Assembly (NCBI GenBank): GCA_903888515.1
Contig: CAISTY010000060.1
Location: 1 to 64,000 of the forward strand
DNA from: Akkermansiaceae bacterium
GTDB taxonomy: Bacteria > Verrucomicrobiota > Verrucomicrobiia > Verrucomicrobiales > Akkermansiaceae
Reading direction: 5' to 3'
Length of the DNA: 64,000 bases
Shown: in pieces, positions 34,495 to 44,327 of the stretch
Position numbering within the stretch: the first letter of the stretch is position 1
Layout of the letters: the number at the start of each line of letters is the position of its first letter
Program-made: the position numbers and the translations under genes
The notes under the pieces: generated by a model
Databases searched by the model: none
What the model saw: the letters and a program-made list of their open reading frames with translations, nothing else
Told to the model about the DNA's origin: nothing

Positions 34495-36816
34495 TCATTC
34501 CCGGCGCACGGCCAATGCTCCCCGTGGTTCCCTTACCACGATCCGGATACTGCGGCTTGCACCGCTGGAGTCCGAGCATACCACGCGGTGGGTGCCGGTT
34601 CGCAGGTCCCAGAATACGGTACCGCCGGACCGGGACCCGCCGATGTAGGCATCGTTGACAAACCAATGGAGCGTGGTGGAGGAATCGCCTGCGGTGGCGG
34701 TCAGGGGAATGCGCTGGCCGCCACGGGGGTTTGCGTCTCTCACATAAAGATAGGTGCTGCCATCAGCCGGCGAGGTGATGGTCAAACCGGTGTTGGCGGC
34801 CATGGACCCGGCATCACCGCGGCTGCGCAGAAACCCGGCCACCCGCGGCGGCCAAACCGCCTCGCGGCTGAAGCGGTGGACCTCACAAGTCTGATAGCGG
34901 CTCACGTTCCCGATGGCATGATCATGGACCGTTTTCGGACAGTTGGGACAGGGCGTCTGCCCGGATGCCGCGCAAACCTCGCGGGTCTCGACCGCGCCGG
35001 GCTTGGCAAACCACGGGCCGTTGCCATCCGGATAGAGCCGACGGATGATCTCCCACACCAGCGGTGCCGCGACCTTCATCCCGACCAGCGCGGGCGATGC
35101 ACGGCCATCGGGATTTCCCAACCACACGCCAATCGCATATTCCGGGTTGTAGGCGACGGTCCACGCGTCGCGGAAGCCGGACGAGGTACCGGTTTTCCAG
35201 GCGAATCGCGCCAACCTGATATCGGCCACGGTGCCGGTCGAGCGCATCGCGCGCTCGTCGCCGCCCAACATGTCGGATATCAACCAGCAGGTTTCCTCCG
35301 AGAAGACCCGCGTGCCCTTTGATAGGAGAACAGGCGTCCCGCTTGTGAGGGCCGCCTGCCCGCCCCGGGCCGGGGTGGTGCGCCACGGCTGATAGATCCC
35401 GCCCCGCGCCAGGCAGGCATAGGCATTGGTTAGATCGAGCAGGGTCACTTCGGCGTTGCCCAACACCAGTCCGAGACCGTAATCCTCCGCCGGTCTGGTT
35501 AGCGTGCGGAGTCCCAACTCGCGGAGCCGTGCGTGAAACGCGGGTTGGCCCACCTCGCGTTCGACTTCGATCGCCGGCAGGTTGAGCGACTGGACGAGGG
35601 CGTCGCGCAACGTGACCACACCCCGGTAGCCCTTGTCGAAGTTCACCGGATCGTAGTCGCTGAAGCGCTCCGGCACATCGTAGAGCGCGCTCAGCGGCGT
35701 GTGCGTCCCGCGCTCGAACGCCATCGCATAGACGAATGGCTTGAGCGTCGATCCGGCCGAACGGCGGGCCAGCGCGGCGTTCACTTGCGCGTCTCTAACA
35801 TGGGCGCGGAAATCCGGCGATCCGATCAATGCCCGGATCCCGCCCGTCCTGACATCCAGCACCACCACGGCCGCGCCGAGGATCCCGTCGACCGCCAGTC
35901 CGGGAACCAGTTTCGCAAGCGATTCTTCGGCGGTTAGCTGCAAATCCAGATCCAACGTCGTCGGGACACCGGTGGCCCCAGCGACGGATTGGCGGGCGAG
36001 CATGTCGCAGAAATGTGGCGCTTGGAACGGATAATGGTTCGGTTGGAAGCGGAGCGGCAGTGCGAGGGAATGGTCCATCTGCTCCCGGGTGATCATCTTG
36101 GTGGCTACCATTCTTGCCAGCACATATGCTTGGCGGCGCATTGCCGCGTCCGCGTGCCGCACCGGATGGAAACGGGTCGGCGATTGCGGAATACCGGCCA
36201 GCAATGAGGCCTCCGCGAGCGTGAGATCATGCGCGCCTTTGGCGAAATACCTGCGGGCCGCCGCCTCGACGCCGATCACGTTCGCGCCGAAAGGCGCACG
36301 GTTCAGATAGAGCGAGAGAATCTCCTCCTTGCCGATCTGCCGTTCCATCTGCAAGGCGCGGAACGCCTCGATGGTTTTGTTAGACAGGGTCCGCGCGTGG
36401 GGCGAGGACATCCGGATCAACTGCATCGAAAGGGTCGATGCGCCCGAAATCCGCCGCATGGCAGAGGCGGTCTGTTTGCACGAACGCACCACGGCGAGCG
36501 GGTCCACACCGGGGTGACTCCAAAAACGCCGATCCTCGGCCGCCACCACCGCCTTGGCGATCCAATCGTCATGGCGATACCCATAGCCGGGCACACTGTC
36601 GAACCCGCCATCCGCCAAGCGGACCCGCAACGGAACCCCGTCACGATCGGACCAGGTCACCCCGGCCGGAATTTGATAGAGCGGGCTGCGGTCGAACGGA
36701 AACAACACCCATAGCACCCCGATGCCCGCCACGGCCATGATCACGGCCGCAAGGCCTGACCACAGCGCGCGCCGCAGAATGCGGCGCATCCGCTTGACTC
36801 GGGGTGTGGAATTCAT
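34495..36816 (-). CDS. pbpC: penicillin-binding protein 1C
   Basis: The 773-aa bifunctional cell-wall synthase has a membrane helix (about 16-40) and a GT51 glycosyltransferase domain with the catalytic 'EDRRFWSHPGVD' (Glu94) and 'GASTLSMQLIRM'. Its transpeptidase has 'SAGSTLKPF' (S-x-x-K) and 'KTGTSSGFRDAW'. The C-terminal BiPBP_C-like domain follows a Cys-containing link ('CAASGQTPCPNC') typical of PBP1C. It overlaps the macroglobulin gene (ATGA, 36813-36816), the arrangement known as yfhM-pbpC in proteobacteria, where both are thought to repair or defend the cell wall. The C-terminal domain is thought to contact the macroglobulin partner. Confidence 0.92.
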   Translation of the reverse strand: MNSTPRVKRMRRILRRALWSGLAAVIMAVAGIGVLWVLFPFDRSPLYQIPAGVTWSDRDGVPLRVRLADGGFDSVPGYGYRHDDWIAKAVVAAEDRRFWSHPGVDPLAVVRSCKQTASAMRRISGASTLSMQLIRMSSPHARTLSNKTIEAFRALQMERQIGKEEILSLYLNRAPFGANVIGVEAAARRYFAKGAHDLTLAEASLLAGIPQSPTRFHPVRHADAAMRRQAYVLARMVATKMITREQMDHSLALPLRFQPNHYPFQAPHFCDMLARQSVAGATGVPTTLDLDLQLTAEESLAKLVPGLAVDGILGAAVVVLDVRTGGIRALIGSPDFRAHVRDAQVNAALARRSAGSTLKPFVYAMAFERGTHTPLSALYDVPERFSDYDPVNFDKGYRGVVTLRDALVQSLNLPAIEVEREVGQPAFHARLRELGLRTLTRPAEDYGLGLVLGNAEVTLLDLTNAYACLARGGIYQPWRTTPARGGQAALTSGTPVLLSKGTRVFSEETCWLISDMLGGDERAMRSTGTVADIRLARFAWKTGTSSGFRDAWTVAYNPEYAIGVWLGNPDGRASPALVGMKVAAPLVWEIIRRLYPDGNGPWFAKPGAVETREVCAASGQTPCPNCPKTVHDHAIGNVSRYQTCEVHRFSREAVWPPRVAGFLRSRGDAGSMAANTGLTITSPADGSTYLYVRDANPRGGQRIPLTATAGDSSTTLHWFVNDAYIGGSRSGGTVFWDLRTGTHRVVCSDSSGASRSIRIVVREPRGALAVRRE

Positions 36817-39800
36817 TTGGCGATGGTCATTTCGGTCTGGCTGGTCACGCTCCGGATCTCCGGATCATACATGCACTCGGCGGAAACCGGAGGCACGGTG
36901 AACCGGCCCGGCGTCACCGCTCGGGCGAGATAACAGAACACGGACTTTCCGGAAACCGGCTTGGTGAAGAGCAGCACCCGGTCATCACGGATATCACGCC
37001 GTGCGCACCAGTCGAACTTGGATGTCAGCCACGGCAGCGTTTGGGCGGTGTCGAGATTGGGATTCTCCACCTCCAAACCCGCGGGCAGCAGATCCTCGAT
37101 GACGATGTTGTCATAGGTATGGCCATTCGGCTCAAGCGTGATCCGTGCAACCACCAGATTGTTTTGTTTGATCGTGGCCGGGTCGAGCGGCTTGCCTTGG
37201 TCATCGAGCCACTCGCGGGTCACTTTCATGCCACGGTTGCGGCTTTCGAGCTTCTTGTAATATTCCGCCGTGTCCACCGGCACGCCTTCGGACTCGAACG
37301 AATAATATAACAATCCGGGACCCTCGTTGGCGAGCGTCACCACCCCCAATTCGCCGCGGGCGATGTCCCACGTGCAGTCTGTATTGTGATCGAATGCCTC
37401 GGTGGCGCCGCCGGGCAGGGTGATAGACCCCTTGAACTCGCGCACGCCGCCTTTCACGCGCTGGGCGTATTTGCCGAGCGCCATCAGCGCCATCGCGCTG
37501 TCCTGGGTGGTTCCCCAGTAACCGTTGATCCGTGATTTGCCTAACAGCCTAACCAGCTTGAACACATCGTCGTTTTTCGGATCGATATCGAGCCAGGCGG
37601 AGAGCAGCAGGGCGGCATTGCGGTTCGGGCTGTTGAAGCAGCCGCCGAAGTTGCGGCTGCCCGGTCCCGGCAGGCCGAGTTCCTTGAGCAGCGCTACCGC
37701 CCGTTTCGGATCGCCGCCAACCAATAACGCCGATGCATTCATCAGTCGCGCGTAATACGACAAGCCGGATTTCATTTCCAACATCCGCTCCAGCCACGCA
37801 TTGGACGGTTCGCCCGCAACCGCCAGCACATAACAGGCATAGGCGAGATTGTCGTAGAAGTATTCATTCCGCTCTCTGACATCGGGTACGGCCTCCACCG
37901 TGGCCCGCAAGGATTTTACTGCGCGATCCAGCGAACTCTGCGGCACTTCGTATCCCGCTTTCTTCGCTTCCAGCAGAAAGTGGGTGGCATAGCTCGTGCC
38001 CCAGGGATGGAGGTCCTGATAGCCCGGCCAATAGGAGAAACCGCCGTTGGCTTGTTGCATGGAGAGTATCCGCCAGATCCCGCTGTTCACATAATGGTTA
38101 ACGCTGCCGCGCGTCATCGACTTGTCGAATGTCTGGTTCGCCAGGTCCGGCAGATAGAGTAGCGGAAACGCGGACGACGTGGTCTGCTCGATGCACCCGT
38201 GGGGATAGCGCAGCAGGAATTGCAGGCCGCGGCCCAACTCGAGTCCGGGTTCTTTGGAAACCTTGATTTGGCGTACCGTGGTTGCCGGCAGCCAGTTGGC
38301 CTGCGCGCTGATCACGAGGCTCTTGCCGGGTGCCAGCGAACCCGAATCCGCCACCACCTCGGCCGAGATCGGTGGCCGGACCGCTATCTCAATGGTATCC
38401 GAATATCTAACAGTATCCGCCTCGCAGCTCACCGTGCACAGGCCCTTGCCCGGCAGTTTGCCCGCGACCATCGGGATGGACACGGAGGCCGATCCGTCCT
38501 TGACGATGGTGATATCCTGTTCGTTAAGCGTGGTCGAAAGCGGGCCGCCGCAGGTGACCCGGAGTTTGGCGGTGATATCCCTGCCGATTTCATTGAACAC
38601 GGTCACATCCATCTGGCATTCATCGCCGGGCGCGAGGAACCGTGGCAGCGACGCTTGCACGATCAGCGGGCGCTTCACCTTGACCATCCCCTGCGCGCTG
38701 CCTAACAGGGATGCGTTGCAGGCCACCGCCATCAACCGCAGTTCGCCGGTGAACTCCGGCACGTCCATCTCGATCTCCGCCACGCCGCCAGTCACCGCCA
38801 CTTGCGACGCCCACAGCGCGACCGGCTTGAAACGGTTGGCCTTGATCGGATTGAGCCGTTTGGTTAGGCGTTCCGCAGCTCCGTCCTCCTCGCCCCCGCC
38901 GTCACCGGAGGCGTGGGACTTTTTAGTTAGAACCGACTCGTCGAACACCTCCATCAGCTCCGCGTAAATATCATGGGACCCGACACCCAGGCTCCTGAGT
39001 TGATAGAGCCAGGTGAGCGGCGATGGCGACTTGAACGAGGTGAGCATGCAGATCGCCTCATCCACGGCCACCAGTGTGACCTCGCCGTCCACCGGTTGGC
39101 CGGCATCATCCTTGAGCAGAACCTTCGTGCGCAGTTTGCTTTGCGGTTGGAGGGTTTGCGGAGCCTCCAGCGCCACGTGGATCCGGTGTTTGGATGGGGA
39201 AACTTTAAGCGGCACGGATCCGAACGCGCGGTGGCCTTTCCACACCGCCTCCGCCACCGCCGGGCGGATGACCGAAACCGTGCAATGCACATTCGGCGCG
39301 TAGCCGTCTTTCACCGCCACATCCACCTCCGCAGTGTTTTTTTCCAACAGAATCACCCGGCTGAGCAACACCTTGTCGGACTCGATCGTCAGCAACGCCG
39401 TTCCCGAGAATGGAGCCTGGATGGTGAGCTTGGCGGTTTCTCCGACCCGGTATTCCGGTTTGTCGAGCTTGAGGGTCAGACTGTCCGGCCGATCGCGGTC
39501 GGTGGTGGTCCAGGATTGCTCGTAATCCGAGGTGTGGAAGGAAAACGACGAAGCCGTCCCCGTTTCGGTGTCCACGATCGCGAGTTCAATCTGGCCGTAA
39601 CCATCCGGAGTGAACGAATACTCGCCACTGCCGGAGGAGAGGTCGAGCGGATCCTCGCGCATGAGCTTCACCTCGCGGTGACTCTGATAGGCGTAGCCGC
39701 CCCCCGGCGTCGCCTTGTAGCTGTAATTCCACTCCACGCGCGACATTCTAACAGCCAGTGGTTTGGCGGGCTTGAATGGCTCGCCATCGGGCCGCACGGC

Positions 39801-42800
39801 CACCACTGGGATCTTGTGGAGCTTGCCGGACTTGAGCCACCCGCTCTCGAAGCGCTTCATGCCGATGTAGAACGGATAGGGATCGATCACGGCCGCCGTG
39901 GTGGCGGTGACGGAGCGACCGCTCTGCTCGAACACCGAGGCCTGTATCTGGGCACGCACCGGTCCCGGCGCGTTGGCGGGAACCACGGTGCCGATCGCGG
40001 CGCTCCCCTTGCCTTCGGCGTCGAGCACCAGGCCGTCGATGTCCTGGGGATTCATCGAGAACGTCGGGGTCTCGGGTATGCCATGGTAGTTGGAGGTATC
40101 GCGGCCGAACTGATAGCCCGGCCATTGTTTCGGCGAGAACCGGATCGGCGAATAGATGCACTTGACGGTTGCCTTGAGTCCGGCGGCGGGCGCCCCGAAC
40201 AAATGCTCGGCATGGATCTCCGCTTGCAACGTTTCCTTGGCCGCGATCCGCTCCGGATCCGCCTTCACCGCCACGCGGATTTGCGGCGGCACAAAGTCTT
40301 CCAGCAGAAACGAGGTCGTGCCCAGGTCATTTTTGGCTTTGGGGACGCGCACCCGGAGCGTGTAGCGCCCGGTCGGCAGGAACTCTGGCATGGCCGATAC
40401 GATTTCGGCGGCGCCGAAGGCGTTGGGCATGGCCGTCATTTCCTTGAACAAGCGCCCGTCCGGCTTGAGGATCTGGAACACCACCGGAAACGATTTGGGT
40501 GCGGTGAAATCCGCCTGCCGGATGATGGTGCGCGCGTGCACGGTTTCGCCGGGACGGAAGATGCCGCGGTCGGTGAATACGAACGCCTCGCAGCCGCTGG
40601 CCAGATAGTCCCGCGCGGGCGCGTCGCTTTCGTTGTCGCCCCGCAGTTCGGCTCCGTCGAGCGCCAGATAGGAGAGATCCTCCGCCAACTGTGCGGTCAC
40701 CAGAAAAGGACTGGTGTTTTTGTCGGCCGAGTTGCATGGGATGGCGGCGATACCATCGGCATTCGTCAGCGCTTTTGCGATGAACTGGTTGTTGCCCGAG
40801 TAGGCCGCCACCTCGACACCGCCGACGGGTTTCGCGTCCTTGAGCGAGCATACCCAGACAAACACATGGGAGTCCGCGCGTTTGGCGGAGATGCCGAGAT
40901 CGGTGACCACCACCAAGCGGCTGTCGGACAACTGGCGGCGATGGTTGTTTTGGTTTTGTGCATCCAAGCCGCTGAGCTGGACCAGATAGGCTCCCTTCGA
41001 CTTCGCGAAGTCGCCGAGTTTCACATAACTGGTGTTTTCCTGGTTCGGCTTTTCAGGTAGCTTCAATTCCTTGTGGGTCACGTTTCCTATCAGATCGTCG
41101 ATGCCGCGTCCGTTGCGGTATCTGTAATTCTCCTCGTATTCGTCGTCGTGGCCCGAGGCGTTCGTGGCGGTGTCGTCGTCGGCGGGAACCGGCAGGCTGA
41201 ACGAGGTGCCGTTGGCGCTGCGCTTGGCGAAGAATACCAGATTGCTCGCCATCACGGGAGCCACCGAGACCTTGCATTTTGATAGATTCTGCGATTTGAC
41301 CGGCACCAGCATGGTCCCGGCGGGCGAGAGGTAGCCGCCCGCGCCACCGAACGCCAGAGTCGCCGCCGCGCGGGCGATCGTCACGGGCACCGAGGTGTCC
41401 TTGATCAGCAGGCAGCCACGCTCGGAGACGAGGCCCGCCTTGATCTTGAGCTGATATTCCCGATAGGCTTCGAACGGTCCCACCAAACGCAGGGTATGCT
41501 GGCGATTGTAGCCCGACTCCCGTTCAAGGGTGAATTTCACCTCCGGCTCGACGGTGACGAAGGGCGCGGCGGTTTTTACATCGACGCCTTCCGAGAACTT
41601 GATCCGTATCGCCGGGGTGCGCTCACCGGGTTCGCTCGGGGTGACGGATTCCACCTGCAGCACCGTGGAGATGATGGCCGCCATTTCCATTCCCTCGCGG
41701 ATGCCCTGTTCCCACTTGGCCGGACGGAATCCCGGTTCAAGCTCGAAGTGGATCTGGGCGGATGGCACGGTGGCCACGCTCACCATCTTGCTGATGGAAC
41801 CGAAGTGGATAGGTACCATGAACGGCAGATAAACCTTGGCTCCGGCTGCGTCGTAGCAGAACACCTTGAGCTTCTTACTCAGGGAATCGGGATGCGGCTC
41901 GGTGGTGAATTGCAGACCAAAGCGGAAACCTGCGGGCGAATCGATCTGCCGGACTTCCTTGATCGCCATCGCGGGCGTGGTGAAGGTCCAAAAACGCACA
42001 CCGGAGTAACGTGACCCGGCAAGATTCGACAGGTCGTCCACCAAGCGAACCTCGTGATACTGGTTGAGCGGCCATTCGGTGTTAGGCCGGAACACCAATC
42101 GGTCCACAGTTTCCCAGAAGAAGCTGCCCTGGGTGTCGGGTGATAGCCGCAGCGGGGGATTCTTGAGCGTGCGGATCACTTCCTCACGGCCGACCATCGG
42201 GCAGCGGAAGCTCCAGCGCAGTTCCTGCTTGCCGGAATCGATGATTCCTTGAATGGGCTCGAATACCACGGAGTCAAACACCGGCTTCGGTGTCGCGGCG
42301 GGTTGCGGCGTGCCTGCAACCGTATCACCCGCGGCCTTGACCAGCACCAGTGAGCGCGTCGTGGTGTAAGGCAGCACGCGGCCATCGAGCGACGGCAGGC
42401 CGCATTTCAGCTTGATCTCATAGGTGGTGGCGGGAATGAAGTTTCCGGTTAGAGATAACTGCGTGGGTTGCGACGGGTTGCAGGTCACCGACACCGGCAA
42501 GGCGGGTCTCACCTCAAGGAAATTCAGCAGGGCTTTGTCCGCTACCGCAGCAGAGAATGACAGGTTGACCATTTGTTTGGCCTCTGGATTCCATGCGCTG
42601 AACCTGGCTCCTGATAGCGCGAGCAGCCGCGAGTTCGGCAATCGCCGCTCGATCCGCTCGCGGGTGCCATCCGACCAATGTTCCGGCTGCAGCCCGGGCT
42701 CGATCTCGCAGACGAATGACACCGCCGGAACGATCGGGGTTTTGATCCGGGCGCTGCGGCCTTCATCATTGAGATCTAACTTGTGTTCAAGTCCGAGCTT

Positions 42801-43751
42801 CTCGCCGTTAGATGTTAGATAGTGGAGTTTCAGTTTGCTCGCGAGGGAATCCGGCTTTACCGGCATCGTGAGATCCAACGTGAAATCAAAAGAATTCTCC
42901 CCGATCAGTTGTTCGAACTTCTCCAACCCGCAGCCCACGGTGGCGAACCGCCAGAACCGGGTTCCTTCGTAGCGGTTTCCGCCGAATGATTTGAACTCAC
43001 CGATCAGTTCGACTACGAATGACTGGCTCTGCGCCCACGGTTTGGCCGGTTTGAAAACCAATCGGGTGGGCGTCTTCCACTGGAATACGCCGGTCACTTC
43101 CGGCGTGATCTTCAGCGGACTCCGCGCCAACGCCTTGCCTACTCCGGTCGCCTCCACCACATCTTCATTGAACGACCAGGACAATTCTTCGTCGGGTTGT
43201 TGGATGACCGGATTGCGATTGTCGAGAAACGCGATGCTGCGCAGCGTGGCTTTTCCCTCGGCGGACTCCTTGAGCGCACCTCCATCCTTCGGAGCCTCCG
43301 GTTTGTCAGTGGCCAAATAGTGGATCCCCGCCTTGTCGCCGGATGGCACATGGGGCACATCCATCGAACTGTAACCCGTGCTGTTAGCCCCGGACGCCGC
43401 GGTTTTCCGCTCGATCTGAATCAGTTTCCACACGCCCACCATGTTCACCGCAAGGAAGGCGAGGGCGACATAGAGCCACTTGTTGGTTTGCATCCGGCCC
43501 GCGACAACCGCAGTCACCCCCGCCCGCGCCGGTTCCTCCGCATAACTCGCGGGATCATCCATTGCATCCAACACGGCCTGTACCGCCTCCACCGTGACCG
43601 GACCACCCTGCCGCGCGAGCGTCTCGTTGATGTGGTCACGGAGTCCTTCCAGAACCTCGTTCTGGACCGATTCCTCCTGGCCGGCAAGGTTTGCCCGCAC
43701 GGCGTTGAGATGGTTTTCTATTCTCGCCTTGATGTCAGGTGTCAGATTCAT
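36813..43751 (-). CDS. alpha-2-macroglobulin with N-terminal HAAS-like domain
   Basis: The 2312-aa protein is a bacterial macroglobulin, a periplasmic protease trap. Repeated MG-type beta-sandwiches fill residues 170-1700. The thioester motif Cys1853-Ile-Glu-Gln1856 in 'YPHGCIEQTTSS' is intact, so covalent trapping should work, and the alpha-helical TED ring and receptor-like C-terminal domain follow. Instead of a lipobox the N-terminus has a 90-residue helical HAAS-like domain ('IENHLNAVRANL', 'EVLEGLRDHINETL', 'VLDAMDDPASYAEEP'), then a membrane helix (about 93-115, 'WLYVALAFLAVNMVGVWKLI'). HAAS domains normally partner PadR regulators, and a padR gene overlaps the 5' end by 17 bp. This arrangement is unusual for the family. 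Confidence 0.9.
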   Translation of the reverse strand: MNLTPDIKARIENHLNAVRANLAGQEESVQNEVLEGLRDHINETLARQGGPVTVEAVQAVLDAMDDPASYAEEPARAGVTAVVAGRMQTNKWLYVALAFLAVNMVGVWKLIQIERKTAASGANSTGYSSMDVPHVPSGDKAGIHYLATDKPEAPKDGGALKESAEGKATLRSIAFLDNRNPVIQQPDEELSWSFNEDVVEATGVGKALARSPLKITPEVTGVFQWKTPTRLVFKPAKPWAQSQSFVVELIGEFKSFGGNRYEGTRFWRFATVGCGLEKFEQLIGENSFDFTLDLTMPVKPDSLASKLKLHYLTSNGEKLGLEHKLDLNDEGRSARIKTPIVPAVSFVCEIEPGLQPEHWSDGTRERIERRLPNSRLLALSGARFSAWNPEAKQMVNLSFSAAVADKALLNFLEVRPALPVSVTCNPSQPTQLSLTGNFIPATTYEIKLKCGLPSLDGRVLPYTTTRSLVLVKAAGDTVAGTPQPAATPKPVFDSVVFEPIQGIIDSGKQELRWSFRCPMVGREEVIRTLKNPPLRLSPDTQGSFFWETVDRLVFRPNTEWPLNQYHEVRLVDDLSNLAGSRYSGVRFWTFTTPAMAIKEVRQIDSPAGFRFGLQFTTEPHPDSLSKKLKVFCYDAAGAKVYLPFMVPIHFGSISKMVSVATVPSAQIHFELEPGFRPAKWEQGIREGMEMAAIISTVLQVESVTPSEPGERTPAIRIKFSEGVDVKTAAPFVTVEPEVKFTLERESGYNRQHTLRLVGPFEAYREYQLKIKAGLVSERGCLLIKDTSVPVTIARAAATLAFGGAGGYLSPAGTMLVPVKSQNLSKCKVSVAPVMASNLVFFAKRSANGTSFSLPVPADDDTATNASGHDDEYEENYRYRNGRGIDDLIGNVTHKELKLPEKPNQENTSYVKLGDFAKSKGAYLVQLSGLDAQNQNNHRRQLSDSRLVVVTDLGISAKRADSHVFVWVCSLKDAKPVGGVEVAAYSGNNQFIAKALTNADGIAAIPCNSADKNTSPFLVTAQLAEDLSYLALDGAELRGDNESDAPARDYLASGCEAFVFTDRGIFRPGETVHARTIIRQADFTAPKSFPVVFQILKPDGRLFKEMTAMPNAFGAAEIVSAMPEFLPTGRYTLRVRVPKAKNDLGTTSFLLEDFVPPQIRVAVKADPERIAAKETLQAEIHAEHLFGAPAAGLKATVKCIYSPIRFSPKQWPGYQFGRDTSNYHGIPETPTFSMNPQDIDGLVLDAEGKGSAAIGTVVPANAPGPVRAQIQASVFEQSGRSVTATTAAVIDPYPFYIGMKRFESGWLKSGKLHKIPVVAVRPDGEPFKPAKPLAVRMSRVEWNYSYKATPGGGYAYQSHREVKLMREDPLDLSSGSGEYSFTPDGYGQIELAIVDTETGTASSFSFHTSDYEQSWTTTDRDRPDSLTLKLDKPEYRVGETAKLTIQAPFSGTALLTIESDKVLLSRVILLEKNTAEVDVAVKDGYAPNVHCTVSVIRPAVAEAVWKGHRAFGSVPLKVSPSKHRIHVALEAPQTLQPQSKLRTKVLLKDDAGQPVDGEVTLVAVDEAICMLTSFKSPSPLTWLYQLRSLGVGSHDIYAELMEVFDESVLTKKSHASGDGGGEEDGAAERLTKRLNPIKANRFKPVALWASQVAVTGGVAEIEMDVPEFTGELRLMAVACNASLLGSAQGMVKVKRPLIVQASLPRFLAPGDECQMDVTVFNEIGRDITAKLRVTCGGPLSTTLNEQDITIVKDGSASVSIPMVAGKLPGKGLCTVSCEADTVRYSDTIEIAVRPPISAEVVADSGSLAPGKSLVISAQANWLPATTVRQIKVSKEPGLELGRGLQFLLRYPHGCIEQTTSSAFPLLYLPDLANQTFDKSMTRGSVNHYVNSGIWRILSMQQANGGFSYWPGYQDLHPWGTSYATHFLLEAKKAGYEVPQSSLDRAVKSLRATVEAVPDVRERNEYFYDNLAYACYVLAVAGEPSNAWLERMLEMKSGLSYYARLMNASALLVGGDPKRAVALLKELGLPGPGSRNFGGCFNSPNRNAALLLSAWLDIDPKNDDVFKLVRLLGKSRINGYWGTTQDSAMALMALGKYAQRVKGGVREFKGSITLPGGATEAFDHNTDCTWDIARGELGVVTLANEGPGLLYYSFESEGVPVDTAEYYKKLESRNRGMKVTREWLDDQGKPLDPATIKQNNLVVARITLEPNGHTYDNIVIEDLLPAGLEVENPNLDTAQTLPWLTSKFDWCARRDIRDDRVLLFTKPVSGKSVFCYLARAVTPGRFTVPPVSAECMYDPEIRSVTSQTEMTIAK

Positions 43752-44094
43752 GGCTATTGTCTTTCCTTGGTGGTGTCTTGAGTTGGGAGATCGCGGATTC
43801 GATCTTCTTCAGGTGATGGTTCATCTCGGCAAGCCTCACCTTGCCGATTGCTGTTAAAGAAAAATATCGCCGGGTGGGTCCCAGCCCGGACGGCACGTCG
43901 CGAACCTTCAGGTATTTCTCCTGCCGCAAACGCGCCAAAATCGGATAAATCGTGGACTCGGTCACCGAAAACTCCTCGAAACGCCCCAGCGCCGCCACAA
44001 TCTCGTAGCCGTAGTTCTCACCCCGGGATAGCACCGTGAGGACGCAGTATTCCAGCAGTCCTTTCCGCAGTTGGGTGATCCAGGCTTCAATCAT
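43735..44094 (-). CDS. PadR-family transcriptional regulator
   Basis: The 119-aa product is a winged-helix PadR regulator: 'MIEAWITQLRKGLLEYCVLTVLSRGENYGYEIV' (broken as 'LRKGLLEYCVLTVLS' and 'ENYGYEIVAAL'), the recognition helix region 'VTESTIYPILARLRQEKYL', the wing 'GLGPTRRYFSLTAIGK' and a short C-terminal dimerisation helix. PadR proteins repress the adjacent operon until a ligand or partner changes their state. Here the next genes encode an HAAS-containing macroglobulin and PBP1C, so the regulator probably senses envelope or cell-wall status through HAAS. Two direct repeats just upstream of its start (44103-44141) are the probable operator. Confidence 0.9.
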   Translation of the reverse strand: MIEAWITQLRKGLLEYCVLTVLSRGENYGYEIVAALGRFEEFSVTESTIYPILARLRQEKYLKVRDVPSGLGPTRRYFSLTAIGKVRLAEMNHHLKKIESAISQLKTPPRKDNSHESDT

Positions 44095-44102
44095 CCGCTA
44101 CA

Positions 44103-44141
44103 TCGCGTTGCAGAGTAGCGCTACCTCGCGATGCAGAGTAG
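44103..44141 (-). promoter_or_regulatory. candidate PadR operator (two 16-bp direct repeats)
   Basis: 'tcgcgttgcagagtag' (44103-44118) recurs as 'tcgcgatgcagagtag' (44126-44141), with one mismatch and 23 bp between starts, about two helical turns. The perfect palindrome 'gtagcgctac' (44116-44125) sits between them. They lie 9 to 47 bp upstream of the padR ATG, where an autoregulatory operator would be expected. Assignment to PadR is inferred from position; no binding data. Confidence 0.5.
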
Positions 44142-44327
44142 TATCCCGCGAATGCCGTATGCCGTCAACCGGATTTTTTGAAATTTTTCAAGGGTGGGCT
44201 GGGTGCGCCGGCACCACCACAACCGCCATTGTCCCGCCCGCCTGTCCTCACATGAGCATTCTCAACAACCCTCATCACCGCCGGGTTCTTCACGCTCACT
44301 CCCGTCACCGACACCTCGGCCGAACTC

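Noticed and set aside
34366-35322. 318-codon plus-strand ORF opposite pbpC
   Set aside because: Antisense to a complete penicillin-binding protein gene.
38973-41060. 695-codon plus-strand ORF inside the macroglobulin gene
   Set aside because: Antisense shadow; composition is Arg/His-rich with no recognisable domain.
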